This document shows positions 54,159 to 62,885 of a stretch of DNA of 64,000 nt, in pieces. Source of the DNA: an uncultured Eubacterium sp. (GTDB lineage: Bacteria > Bacillota > Clostridia > Lachnospirales > Lachnospiraceae). The position numbers were made by a program, and so were the translations under genes. The notes beneath the pieces were generated by a model. The model was given only the letters and a program-made list of their open reading frames with translations, did not search any database and was not told where the DNA came from. The stretch covers positions 1-64,000 of the forward strand of contig CAMUML010000019.1 of assembly GCA_947089855.1 (NCBI GenBank), given 5' to 3'. How positions within the stretch are numbered: the stretch's first letter is position 1; every line of letters begins with the position of its first letter.

Positions 54159-54188
54159 TATATAACCATATTTATGAGGAAATGTAAA
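54159..54188 (-). promoter_or_regulatory. Promoter of rnpB
   Basis: On the minus strand TTTACA (complement of 54183-54188) and TATATA (54159-54164) are 18 bp apart, ending about 16 bp before the RNA 5' end. MITE copy B begins 40 bp further upstream. Confidence 0.55.
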
Positions 54189-54227
54189 GTAATTCTGAAA
54201 GATTTGACCAGAAATTTTAACGACGGT

Positions 54228-54563
54228 GTTACTATTCACGGCCTGGGGGCCGCTCACAGTAGCCATTCGGGGCGAAATTGGAAGTTTGTTTCGCAAAATC
54301 GCCCCTCACTCCTGAATCATGTTCTCACGGAATGCGCAGCCAAGCGGCACCTATTAGCTTCTGGCGCAGCCAGGGCGGACTTGGTGCAGCGTCCGTCCGG
54401 TACCATTACCCAGGAGCAGGATGCTTAGGGCTTCTTACATTCCGTAACCGGAACAATGGGACAGGGCCGCCCCCTCATCCAGCGTCCGGGAGGCCACAAT
54501 GCAACACCCACCCTATCTGAACGGTTACGCTTAAGTAAATGACATTGGCCCATGAGTAGTAAC
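54228..54563. mobile_element. MITE copy B (336 bp), composite, inverted
   Basis: Ends are GTTACTATTCACGGCC and GGCCCATGAGTAGTAAC, imperfect inverted repeats of the same kind as copies A and C. The first about 115 bp match the core of A/C in reverse orientation. The middle (about 54345-54515) is homologous to the giant hairpin element at 28.6 kb. The right end carries CTTAAGTAAATGACATT, a module also found in copy C. No target duplication is seen, so it is older, rearranged or a fusion of two elements. Confidence 0.8.
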
Positions 54564-54653
54564 CAATGGCGCAAAGCAGGAGGACCACAAATATAGTTTC
54601 TATCCGGATGGAGCACTAAGCCAAGGGCAGTAAAAAGTGGCAGCCCATCCGGC

Positions 54654-55709
54654 TCACGGACATATATTCTGCGAACAGATAATCGAAATGGCAGTATTGA
54701 TGCCGGAGGAATCTGGCATTTTGCCTTTCTGGAGATATTCGCGCAGCAGTATTAATGGAAGGCAGCCTTGCTGGAAAAGATCCTGCGTAATTGCAAAATC
54801 AACACTTCCGTCTTTTAAAAGAAGCTTTGTGCTTTCCGCCACATCATGGCAGATAATGCGGATGGCCCCTTTTCTGCCTGCGGCTTTTACAGCTTCTGTA
54901 CATCCAGCAACACTGCGGTTGGCCATGTAGACGGCATTTGTGCCCGGATGGCTCTTTAAATGTTCCAAAACCTTCCGGTAAGTAATCGGATAATCATTGT
55001 AGGTTTCGATAATCGAAATCTGGGAATCTTCAAACGCTAATTCTCCCATACGTTCTAAAAATCCATGTAACCGTTTTTTGTGCCCGTCAAATTCCAGATT
55101 GCCTGCTGCTGCAAGGATGGTACCGTTTTTCGGGATGCATTTGCTGATCAATTCGGCGGCTATGCGGCCGCTCTGACGGTAGTCCTGGCCAATAAAAGTA
55201 AGCCGCCCGCTGTCGGTAAGGTCGGAATTAAAAGTAACGGCTGGGATCCCCTTCTGCAGCAGGGAGCGGATTTTTCCGTTTATGGCTGGCGTATCCGGGA
55301 TGCAGACAGAGAGCCCCTGTGCGCCTTTTGCTGTAAGTTGGTCAATCCGCGCAAGGATTTCCTGTGGCGCATCTGATTCACATTCTTCTATCAGGACTTC
55401 AGCATGGAAATCTTCCAGATCCCTTCTAGCTGCTTGGATACCGCGCAGGATTTCAGCTTTAAAATGGCCAGTCCAGTCCGGAAGGAGTACGCCTAATTTA
55501 ACCGGCGGAAAATGTTCTGCTTTCAATACAGACTGATGGAACTGGCGGGCAGGCAGATACCCGGTTTTTTTCAAGGCATCCAATACCCGCGCACGGACAT
55601 CGGGGCTTACATGGGAACGGTTATTTAATACACGGTCAACCGTCCCTCTGGAAACCCCGGCAGCGTCTGCTACAGTCTGGATCGTAGGTCTGTTTCGGAT
55701 AGGAACCAC
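54654..55709 (-). CDS. LacI-family transcriptional regulator
   Basis: This 351-residue regulator has the LacI helix-turn-helix (TIQTVADAAGVSRGTVDRVLNN, of which residues 9-30) and a periplasmic-binding-like effector domain (LGVLLPDWTGHFKAEILRGI, then VYMANRSVAGCTEAVKAAG). The subfamily with GTVDRVLN is linked to inositol and sugar-alcohol use. The start is a GTG at 55709 with a weak ribosome site. It is divergent from iolG and separated from it by MITE copy C. Confidence 0.85.
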   Translation of the reverse strand: MVPIRNRPTIQTVADAAGVSRGTVDRVLNNRSHVSPDVRARVLDALKKTGYLPARQFHQSVLKAEHFPPVKLGVLLPDWTGHFKAEILRGIQAARRDLEDFHAEVLIEECESDAPQEILARIDQLTAKGAQGLSVCIPDTPAINGKIRSLLQKGIPAVTFNSDLTDSGRLTFIGQDYRQSGRIAAELISKCIPKNGTILAAAGNLEFDGHKKRLHGFLERMGELAFEDSQISIIETYNDYPITYRKVLEHLKSHPGTNAVYMANRSVAGCTEAVKAAGRKGAIRIICHDVAESTKLLLKDGSVDFAITQDLFQQGCLPLILLREYLQKGKMPDSSGINTAISIICSQNICP

Positions 55710-55756
55710 CTCTTTCTATACAAACAATTTATCATAGGATCCTATATCTACATCGA

Positions 55757-55785
55757 ATTATACCATATGCCAGGATGATGTGCAA
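55757..55785 (-). promoter_or_regulatory. Promoter of the LacI-family gene
   Basis: On the minus strand TTGCAC (complement of 55780-55785) and TATAAT (complement of 55757-55762) are 17 bp apart, about 45 bp before the GTG start. Confidence 0.7.
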
Positions 55786-55825
55786 TTGCATAACAGCGCA
55801 GGGCAAACTGGCTGCCACAAGCAAA

Positions 55826-56081
55826 GTTACTATTCACGGGCAATGTCATTTACTTAAGCCATCTGGCCCTTGATCAGTAATTGTAAACACCTGGTAATCC
55901 AAGGCTTTGCATAGCTGAATTTCAGCCGGAAAGAGCCTAAGTAAATAACATTGATTCACGGGCCAGGAATGCGCATTCCGTGAGAACATGATTCAGGAGT
56001 GAGGGGCGATTTTGCGAAGCAAACTTCCAATATCGCCCCGAATGGTTACTATGAGCGGCCCCCAGGCCGTGAATTAGTAAC
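55826..56081. mobile_element. MITE copy C (256 bp) with 8-bp target duplication
   Basis: The ends GTTACTATTCACGGGC and GGCCGTGAATTAGTAAC are inverted repeats; the flanks are perfect direct repeats CAAGCAAA (55818-55825 and 56082-56089). The right about 130 bp match copy A closely. The left about 110 bp are an extra module bounded by AATGTCATTTACTTAAG and CTAAGTAAATAACATT, itself an inverted repeat. It sits between the divergent LacI and iolG promoters, and has no ORF. Confidence 0.9.
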
Positions 56082-56247
56082 CAAGCAAAAAACCATTGGG
56101 CTAACCTGTAATAGTTTTTATGAATCTAATCTTGTGCAAAAGCAACAATTGATGCCCGCAAACAGGAAGCTCCCATATCCCTTCGCAGGATGCATGTAAC
56201 AGTTCAGATAATGCATCCAATCCAGGCAATCCGGAACAAAAAACATA

Positions 56248-56313
56248 TTGACACAAATGCTATTATCTATTACAATAAAGACGCAAAAGCACATATTTGA
56301 TTCAAAAGCACAT
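56248..56313 (+). promoter_or_regulatory. iolG promoter and tandem operator
   Basis: TTGACA (56248-56253) and TACAAT (56271-56276) are 17 bp apart. Just downstream CAAAAGCACAT occurs twice (56284-56294 and 56303-56313), 19 bp apart, in the position of an operator; the adjacent LacI regulator is the likely ligand-responsive binder. Confidence 0.65.
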
Positions 56314-56342
56314 TGCGCAACAAAGAAAGAGAGGAAAACCAA

Positions 56343-57356
56343 ATGAAAACAGGCATTATCGGAACCGGAAGGATCGGAAAGGTACATATCCAGAATATTT
56401 CCATGTTTGTACCAGAGCTTGAAATTAAGACAGCCGCAGACCCATTTATGAATGAAGAGACCGAAACGTTTGTAAAAAAATGCGGTGTTGCAAATGTTAT
56501 AAAAACTGCAGAAGATATTTTCAACGATCCGGAAATAGAAGCGGTCATTATCTGTTCCTCCACAGATACGCACTCCAAATATATTATCGAGGCAGCAAAG
56601 GCCGGAAAACATATTTTCTGCGAAAAGCCGATAGACTATGACCTGGCAAACGTCCATGCGGCAATGAATGCGGCGAAGGCTGCCGGTGTAAAACTGCAGA
56701 TTGGATTCTGCCGCAGGTTCGACCATAATCACCGCGGGGTATATGATGTAGTGCATTCCGGAAGGATTGGGGATGTGCATTTGATTAAAATCAGTTCAAG
56801 GGATCCGGAGCCGCCGGGCATTGATTATGTAAAAGTATCTGGCGGTATTTTTTATGATATGATGATACATGATTTTGATATGGCACGTTTTCTAGCCGGT
56901 TCTGAAGTTGTCGAAGTGTACGCGGCAGGTGCGGTTTTGATCGACCCTGAGATCGGAAAGGCAGGGGACGTAGATACAGCTGCCGTAACATTGAAATTTG
57001 AAAACGGCGCAATTGCCGTTATTGATAACAGCCGCAGAGCGGTATATGGTTATGATCAAAGGGTAGAAGTTTTCGGTTCAAAAGGGTGCGTCAGGAACGA
57101 AAATGATATTCCAAACACCGTCCAGGTTTCCGATGCAGAATGCACAAGTACAGAAAATACCTATACCGTTATGTGGGACCGGTATACCGGCGCTTTTGTA
57201 TCTGAAATGCAGGCATTTGCCGATGCAGTGGTCAATGATAAAGAAACGCCAGTGGCAGGCATCGACGGTTTATATCCAGTAATGATGGCGGCTGCAGCCA
57301 CAAAATCAGCAAAAGAAGGAAGGCCAGTAAAAATTTCGGAGGTAGAAATAAGATGA
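56343..57356 (+). CDS. iolG: myo-Inositol 2-dehydrogenase-like oxidoreductase
   Basis: This 337-residue enzyme of the Gfo/Idh/MocA family has an N-terminal Rossmann fold (GIIGTGRIGKVH), the signature KHIFCEKPIDYD with the catalytic lysine, and FYDMMIHDFDMARFL in the C-terminal domain, all typical of inositol dehydrogenases. It oxidises myo-inositol or a related cyclitol with NAD. The start at 56343 has AGAGAGG upstream. It overlaps the next gene by 4 bp (ATGA). The substrate is inferred from the subfamily; scyllo-inositol or a sugar are possible. Confidence 0.82.
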   Translation: MKTGIIGTGRIGKVHIQNISMFVPELEIKTAADPFMNEETETFVKKCGVANVIKTAEDIFNDPEIEAVIICSSTDTHSKYIIEAAKAGKHIFCEKPIDYDLANVHAAMNAAKAAGVKLQIGFCRRFDHNHRGVYDVVHSGRIGDVHLIKISSRDPEPPGIDYVKVSGGIFYDMMIHDFDMARFLAGSEVVEVYAAGAVLIDPEIGKAGDVDTAAVTLKFENGAIAVIDNSRRAVYGYDQRVEVFGSKGCVRNENDIPNTVQVSDAECTSTENTYTVMWDRYTGAFVSEMQAFADAVVNDKETPVAGIDGLYPVMMAAAATKSAKEGRPVKISEVEIR

Positions 57357-58141
57357 GTTTAAAAAAATGTGCGTGTATTGATACGCTTTACACAGAATTA
57401 GAATGGAAAGAAAGGTTTCAAGCCGCAAAAAATGACGGCTTTGACGCAGTGGAGTTTTGGGACTGGAGAATCCGCGATGTAAATGAAACACGCAAAGCTG
57501 CACAGGAGGCGCAAATTACGGTCAGCGGATTTAACGGAGATGCGGATTATTCGCTCGTAGATCCAGAACATAAGGAAAACTATCTGGATTATCTGGCACA
57601 GTCGATTGCATGGGCAAAAAAAGCAGGCGCATTAAGCGTTACGATACATTCCAACGCTCTTGGGGAAGGCGGCGCCGTCGTAAACCACTACACCCATTTA
57701 TCAGATACGGTAAAACTCTGTTCCATGTATGATACCCTGCTGGCTTGTGCAAGGATGGCAGAAAAAGAAGAAATAAACCTGAACCTGGAAGCCCTCAATA
57801 TAACGACAGACCACGTAGGAAATTTCTTGAAAAATACCCAGATGGCTGCAGAAATCTGCAGATTGATCGGTTCCCCACGGCTAAAAGTATTGTATGATGT
57901 CTATCATATGCAGATCAATGAGGGCTGTATCTGTGATACTATCAGTGCTTACAGCGACCAGTTTGGACATATTCATGTAGCAGACGCGCCAGGGCGCCAT
58001 GAGCCTGGAACCGGGGAAATTAATTATCAAAAAGTCATCCGCCATTTGGAATCATGCGGCTATACCGGATATGTAGGATACGAGCTGTTTCCTTTGAAAG
58101 ATACTAAGACAGCCGTAAAGGCAATTATGGAAGCTTGCTAA
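57353..58141 (+). CDS. TIM-barrel isomerase, hydroxypyruvate isomerase-like
   Basis: This 262-residue protein of the AP-endonuclease-2 TIM-barrel superfamily has metal-ligand stretches NLNLEALN, LKVLYDVYHMQ, FGHIHVADAPGRHEPGTGEINY and VGYELFP, as in hydroxypyruvate isomerase and IolE/IolI-like enzymes. It overlaps iolG, so the two form a coupled pair. With iolG it may act on the keto-inositol or a related keto acid. The reaction cannot be fixed from sequence. Confidence 0.78.
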   Translation: MSLKKCACIDTLYTELEWKERFQAAKNDGFDAVEFWDWRIRDVNETRKAAQEAQITVSGFNGDADYSLVDPEHKENYLDYLAQSIAWAKKAGALSVTIHSNALGEGGAVVNHYTHLSDTVKLCSMYDTLLACARMAEKEEINLNLEALNITTDHVGNFLKNTQMAAEICRLIGSPRLKVLYDVYHMQINEGCICDTISAYSDQFGHIHVADAPGRHEPGTGEINYQKVIRHLESCGYTGYVGYELFPLKDTKTAVKAIMEAC

Positions 58142-58176
58142 AAATTTTGTGTATTTTATACAAGATATAAAGATAA

Positions 58177-58198
58177 CCGGCAGGAAAATTACTGCCGG
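58177..58198. other. Small hairpin after the isomerase gene
   Basis: CCGGCAG and CTGCCGG form a 7-bp stem with an eight-base loop about 36 bp after the stop. The T run is weak; the true terminator is further on. Confidence 0.4.
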
Positions 58199-58261
58199 AA
58201 CTGGGAATTTAGACAATTTTTTCTTTTGTGTTGAAATCATTCATTTATTGATATAAAATAT

Positions 58262-58309
58262 CTTATAGGCAATAATATTTTGTAAAATATTGTCTATAAG
58301 AATTTTTTC
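58262..58309 (+). terminator. Terminator of the iolG-isomerase unit
   Basis: CTTATAGGCAATAATATTTT and AAAATATTGTCTATAAG form a long AT-rich stem followed by AATTTTTTC. The rest of the 58310-58478 gap shows no gene. Confidence 0.75.
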
Positions 58310-58478
58310 TGCTTGTTCTTATTTATGAACTCCCTTCTTAAAGCAGAAAACATTGCCGGCTGCACATATCCAGCATAGTTTGAAGTGGAACGCAGGCTAT
58401 GCTGGCAAGGCATTGGATTTTTGGCAGCATGTAAAACAAAATGCAAGTCAACGACAATAATTATCCTATTTATTTTGA

Positions 58479-59123
58479 TTAACCAAAAAAATGATCCTCC
58501 AACATCAGGCACCAACAATGATAAATCGGCAGATGAAGTTCCTGGATCATAAAAGTTTCCGTTTCAGGTACACAAACTGCCACATCTGCAACACAGGCAA
58601 GCTTCCCACCATTAGCCCCTGTCAGCCCTATTACTTTTATCCCTAATGCCTTCGCTACGACCGCAGCATTTATAATGTTCTTGCTATCGCCGCTTGTAGA
58701 GATTCCAAGAAAAACATCCCCTTCCCTTCCAAATCCAAAAAGCTGCTGCGCAAAAACATTCTGGCTATCCACGTCGTTACTATATGCAGTGGTAAGCGCC
58801 TCGTGGGCAACAAGAGGTACCGCCATCAAAGGCCGTTCCAGTTTATGTGCCAAGCCACTCCCTATGACTGGATCAATGGAGCATAGGCGCTTTGCAAAAT
58901 CAGGTGCCACAGGCCGTGCTATTTTAAATTTCTTCATCAATTCACCTGCAATATGCTCAGAATCTGCTGCTGATCCACCATTACCTGCTATGAGAAGCTT
59001 ATGGCCAGCTGTATACGTATCTTCTAATATTTCATAAGCAAAAATAATGGAATCCTTAATGGATCCCAATTCAGGATAACGGCTAATTAATAAATCCATA
59101 TGTTTTTGTAACTTTTCCTGCAA
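58479..59123 (-). CDS. gmhA: Sedoheptulose 7-phosphate isomerase (GmhA)
   Basis: This 214-residue SIS-domain enzyme has LLIAGNGGSAADSEHIAGEL and LGISTSGDSKNIINA, the phosphosugar-binding loops, and the GmhA C-terminal pattern MIQELHLPIYHCWC. It converts sedoheptulose 7-phosphate to D-glycero-manno-heptose 7-phosphate, first step to a nucleotide-activated heptose for a surface glycan. It is the distal gene of the polysaccharide run. The heptose kinase and nucleotidyltransferase are not in the window. Confidence 0.9.
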   Translation of the reverse strand: MQEKLQKHMDLLISRYPELGSIKDSIIFAYEILEDTYTAGHKLLIAGNGGSAADSEHIAGELMKKFKIARPVAPDFAKRLCSIDPVIGSGLAHKLERPLMAVPLVAHEALTTAYSNDVDSQNVFAQQLFGFGREGDVFLGISTSGDSKNIINAAVVAKALGIKVIGLTGANGGKLACVADVAVCVPETETFMIQELHLPIYHCWCLMLEDHFFG

Positions 59124-59169
59124 AATAAATCCTTTCTGTGGCCTGTTTTCAGCATCGGTAAACCGCTTT

Positions 59170-60231
59170 TTATATGTTGTAATAATTTTTATACCATTCT
59201 GCGAAAAACCGCAATCCTATCCGAAGATCTGTATGCGGCCTATATCCAAAATCCTGTTCTAACTTACTTGTATCTGCATAAGTTACTGGCACATCCCCTT
59301 TCTGCATTGGTATAAGTTCCATATGCGATCCTATATCAAAATCAGGTGATAAAACTTTCGCCCTTATCAGTTCCTCAGACAAAACGGAAACGAACTCCAT
59401 CAAATTTTCTGGGTGGCTATTTCCAATATTGTAAATTGCATATGGCGGAATTGCAAGCCCATCTGGCCCTGTTAACTTCCCTGGTGGAGACTGGATTACT
59501 TTCACAATTCCCTCTACAATATCATCAATATAAGTAAAATCGCGCCTGCAATCTCCATAATTAAAAATTTGTATTTTTTCCGCCCTTCTTAATTTCTCTG
59601 TAAAAGAAAAATAGGCCATATCCGGCCTACCTGCAGGGCCATATACAGTAAAAAAACGTAATCCTGTACATGGAATATTGTAGAGTTTTGAATAAGCATG
59701 TGCCATTAACTCGTTTGATTTTTTCGTAGCAGCGTAGAGGCTAACAGGATGGTCTACAGGGTCATCCTCACCGAATGGCACTTTTTTATTCCCACCATAA
59801 ACACTGGAACTGGATGCATAAACAAGATGCTGTACACCCGGCTGGCCATCGTTATAACTATACCTACACGCTTCAAGTATATTATAAAACCCGTATATAT
59901 TTGAATTAATATAAGCATCCGGATTTTCAATACTATATCTTACGCCAGCCTGCGCCGCAAGATTTACGACAACAGATGGCCGAAATTCAGAGAAAATTCC
60001 CTTTATATGATCTGGATCAGAAATATCCAGCTGTTTAAAAAGAAATGGGCATTCTGATTTTGACGCATTTTCCAATATCCGGTTTAATCTATATTCTTTC
60101 AACCTAATATCATAGTAATCATTTAGGTTATCAATTCCTATAATTGCAGCATGCCTGCACTCATCCAGAAGACGAAGGGTTAAATTCGCCCCTATAAATC
60201 CAGCGCATCCAGTTACCAATATTGTTTTCAT
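59170..60231 (-). CDS. UDP-glucuronate 4-epimerase-like NAD-dependent epimerase
   Basis: This 353-residue short-chain epimerase has the NAD fold TGCAGFIGANL, the catalytic YAATKKSNE (YxxxK) motif and the UDP-glucuronate-epimerase pattern NDYYDIRLKEYRLN with LRFFTVYGPAGRPDMA. The likely product is UDP-galacturonate for the surface glycan. The start at 60231 fits the family N terminus (MKTILVTG); an in-frame ATG at 60270 has GGGAGG further upstream. It lies between gmhA and the TupA-like gene. Confidence 0.87.
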   Translation of the reverse strand: MKTILVTGCAGFIGANLTLRLLDECRHAAIIGIDNLNDYYDIRLKEYRLNRILENASKSECPFLFKQLDISDPDHIKGIFSEFRPSVVVNLAAQAGVRYSIENPDAYINSNIYGFYNILEACRYSYNDGQPGVQHLVYASSSSVYGGNKKVPFGEDDPVDHPVSLYAATKKSNELMAHAYSKLYNIPCTGLRFFTVYGPAGRPDMAYFSFTEKLRRAEKIQIFNYGDCRRDFTYIDDIVEGIVKVIQSPPGKLTGPDGLAIPPYAIYNIGNSHPENLMEFVSVLSEELIRAKVLSPDFDIGSHMELIPMQKGDVPVTYADTSKLEQDFGYRPHTDLRIGLRFFAEWYKNYYNI

Positions 60232-60399
60232 TTTTAATCCATCTTTATCCTTTAAAACTGTAGACGCCATAATCCGTTATCATTCCTCCCTAAATATTTT
60301 TAGAAACTCCAGCCTTTTGCCTGCTCCGCCCCTGCGTAATCATAGATCCCTAAATATTCAAAATATCCAAAGATTAAGTCTGTTCCATTACTTATAAAT
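60232..60399. other. Spacer upstream of the epimerase gene
   Basis: About 170 bp with no gene. GGGAGG near 60283-60290 (minus strand) could serve the longer start of the epimerase. Confidence 0.3.
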
Positions 60400-61296
60400 T
60401 TATCTGTTTGCTGGCACCATTAGGCGTCCCAATGCATAATTAAATTTTTCCGGTATAATGTGTGCCGTCCCAGAGCCATGATACAACGTCATTTCACCAA
60501 AAAATATCTGTTTATCATTTATATTGTATAAATCAACCCTTACATCTGGCAAGCCATCCGAAAGTTTTTCAGCAACCTGTATCATTTCCCCAAGATTCTG
60601 CGGACACTTGATAATTGTATCGCATTTCGGAAACTCAATTGTCACATCTAGAAGTTTCCAGTTCCTTGTATAAACATTTCTTGTATGATTCGTATGCCTG
60701 TCTATGTCTACCAGGATATATTCAGCCCTGCCATTAAAACAAAAAAACTTATAATCCCTCAATTCCCACCGCGGGTCTTCCATATATTTTTCCGCTATTA
60801 CGCACCGCTTAATATTTTTATAAGCCCATTCCCTCCCATACCAGTAATAATTTTCATGCAATGCTTTATGTATTTGCTTTTTGCATGCAGTAAAATCAAA
60901 CTCATTTTTATTTTTGCAGAAAAAAACCGATCCGGAATCATGGTTACACTTTAAAACAAACTGATCTGGAAGATATTCCAAGCTAATTTGCCTTTCATTA
61001 TCCCACACGCCAAGCAAAGGAATTAGATATTCTTCCCCAACCCTATCCTTTACATAATCCCTTACCCTATATTTATCTGCTAACTTTGTATATAATGGAT
61101 TTCGGTCATACAATTTTTTATACTGTAATTTTTCATTATAGGACCGCGGCCTTTTCAAATTAAGTTTTCCCCCCCCCATATTTCTTTTATAGTAATATAA
61201 AAGATATGCCTTATCTGGAAGGCATTTTGATAACTCGTGTAATAATCTGCTTTTTGTTGCTGCTAATTTCTTACGGATTGACATATATCCACCCAT
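60400..61296 (-). CDS. TupA-like ATP-grasp protein of the polysaccharide locus, with an internal G9 tract
   Basis: This 298-residue protein matches TupA-like ATP-grasp family proteins: RPRSYNEKLQYKKLYDRN, YVVKCNHDSGS-like FVLKCNHDSGSVF, and WELRDYKFFCFNG, then VDLYNI and GEMTLYHGSG. These lie in capsule or teichuronopeptide loci and probably make an amide or glycosidic bond with ATP. The ATG at 61296 and one at 61284 both have usable ribosome sites. Codons 40-43 read ATG GGG GGG GGA, nine G in a row, so slippage would shift the frame early in the protein. Confidence 0.8.
   Translation of the reverse strand: MGGYMSIRKKLAATKSRLLHELSKCLPDKAYLLYYYKRNMGGGKLNLKRPRSYNEKLQYKKLYDRNPLYTKLADKYRVRDYVKDRVGEEYLIPLLGVWDNERQISLEYLPDQFVLKCNHDSGSVFFCKNKNEFDFTACKKQIHKALHENYYWYGREWAYKNIKRCVIAEKYMEDPRWELRDYKFFCFNGRAEYILVDIDRHTNHTRNVYTRNWKLLDVTIEFPKCDTIIKCPQNLGEMIQVAEKLSDGLPDVRVDLYNINDKQIFFGEMTLYHGSGTAHIIPEKFNYALGRLMVPANR
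61169..61177. repeat. Homopolymer C9 (G9 on the coding strand)
   Basis: Nine C lie within the coding region of the TupA-like gene, about 125 bp after its start. Together with the C9 at 43606-43614 it is one of only two runs of nine G/C noticed in the window. Confidence 0.9.
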
Positions 61297-61349
61297 ACCC
61301 TTCCCTTAAATCTTTGATCCAACTAAATCATTCTCTGCAAAATTTTTTA

Positions 61350-62885
61350 TCATCGTAGCTTTTTAACCTGTTTTCGGCTAATATTTAGATTACGATGTAT
61401 CATGCTTACTAAATAACAAAATTCATCCGATTTATGAAAAATGATAACATTAACTGCCAGGCAGCCCGTTATTGAAATGAAAGCATCTACAAACCAATAA
61501 ATAATATTCGTATAAACAATATACATATGAAGGATATATATAATAAATCCCAATAAAATTGTAACAGCCAAATGGCGGATAAATTGATGGTAATACCAAA
61601 ATTTTAATTTTTTCGGTAAAATATTGTTAAAAACAATATTCGGAACTATAATCAATTCCTTTATAAAATATGCCACAAGCGTACCTAGAATAATCCCTGG
61701 CAATCCCATCAAATATGCAAACAAAACAGAAAAAATGATATTTAAACCCGCACATACGATATTCCATATTTTATCATCACTATAAAGTCCAGCAGAATTA
61801 CGAAGCGATTCTATTCCATAAGAATAACCACGAAGATCATAAACAAGCGTCATCAAAAAGACAGGCATAACGCCAAGGACATATTCTGCTCCATAAACTA
61901 TTTTTATAAAATTATTGGAAAGAATAAAAAAACCGCATGAGGTTACACAAAATGCAAGATGCTGGATAAACAATAAGTTTGAAAACGAACGGCTAAGTTT
62001 CGTTTTATCTGAATACAGTATATTTCCCAATCCTGACATTGAACTGTAGCCAATATGGGAAAAAATGGAAAACAATACCATCACAATTAAACTATAATTC
62101 GAATAATAAGCAACCCATACCGAACCCAGGATAATTGAAATAATAATATTATCCGTACCTTGTATGGCATACTCGCTTACTTTATACACAAGCAGCCCTC
62201 TTACTTTATCAAAAATATCTTTTTTCTCATGCTTATTGAGGCATAAACCCGTATATTCCTTAAAATAATAGTTCCTATTGTAATAAATGGAGCTTATAAG
62301 CACCTCAGCCAGATTACATAAAAAAACAACCGCTAAAAACAAATAAAAATTTGCTGATGTTATCAATACCCATATTTGTAAAATATTAAGAACTGACCGG
62401 TATCCGATCTGAATTGCGCTAAGGACATAATCACGCTGATCCGCTGACAAAAGGATTTTTTTATATGAAAAAAAATACATGACTGCTGTAGACAAAACAT
62501 TAATCATAAACGCAACTGCGATGTATACCCTCGAATATGGCACATCCGTAAACCTATAAATGAATGGTGCCGCAAGCAGTCCAAGTACTAAAATCATACA
62601 TCCAACAAAGATATAAATCCTTTTTAACAAATGCATATAGGAAGCAACTTTTCGCATATTGCCATCTGCAAGGGGCTTATACAGGCACATCGCAATGGAT
62701 TGCCCTATCCCCAGTTCAGAAATAGATAAGTACAAAATGATACTGGAAAATAAGCTATTTAAACCCAGCAAGTCTGCACCAAGCGTTGCAAAAAACAGTT
62801 TTCTTACTATAATAGCAAGTAATGTATTTATAATTTGAGCTATTGTATTAAAAATAAAACTATATAATGCCCTTTTACTTCTCAT
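61350..62885 (-). CDS. Oligosaccharide flippase, Wzx-like
   Basis: This 511-residue membrane protein has about 12-14 hydrophobic segments of the polysaccharide-transporter (MOP) superfamily; the N terminus FNTIAQIINTLLAIIVRK and LGLNSLFSSIILYLSISELG are typical of Wzx. It moves the lipid-linked repeat unit across the membrane. It overlaps the fucosyltransferase gene by 11 bp. The low GC content compared with housekeeping genes here is usual for glycan loci and suggests transfer. Confidence 0.88.
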   Translation of the reverse strand: MRSKRALYSFIFNTIAQIINTLLAIIVRKLFFATLGADLLGLNSLFSSIILYLSISELGIGQSIAMCLYKPLADGNMRKVASYMHLLKRIYIFVGCMILVLGLLAAPFIYRFTDVPYSRVYIAVAFMINVLSTAVMYFFSYKKILLSADQRDYVLSAIQIGYRSVLNILQIWVLITSANFYLFLAVVFLCNLAEVLISSIYYNRNYYFKEYTGLCLNKHEKKDIFDKVRGLLVYKVSEYAIQGTDNIIISIILGSVWVAYYSNYSLIVMVLFSIFSHIGYSSMSGLGNILYSDKTKLSRSFSNLLFIQHLAFCVTSCGFFILSNNFIKIVYGAEYVLGVMPVFLMTLVYDLRGYSYGIESLRNSAGLYSDDKIWNIVCAGLNIIFSVLFAYLMGLPGIILGTLVAYFIKELIIVPNIVFNNILPKKLKFWYYHQFIRHLAVTILLGFIIYILHMYIVYTNIIYWFVDAFISITGCLAVNVIIFHKSDEFCYLVSMIHRNLNISRKQVKKLR

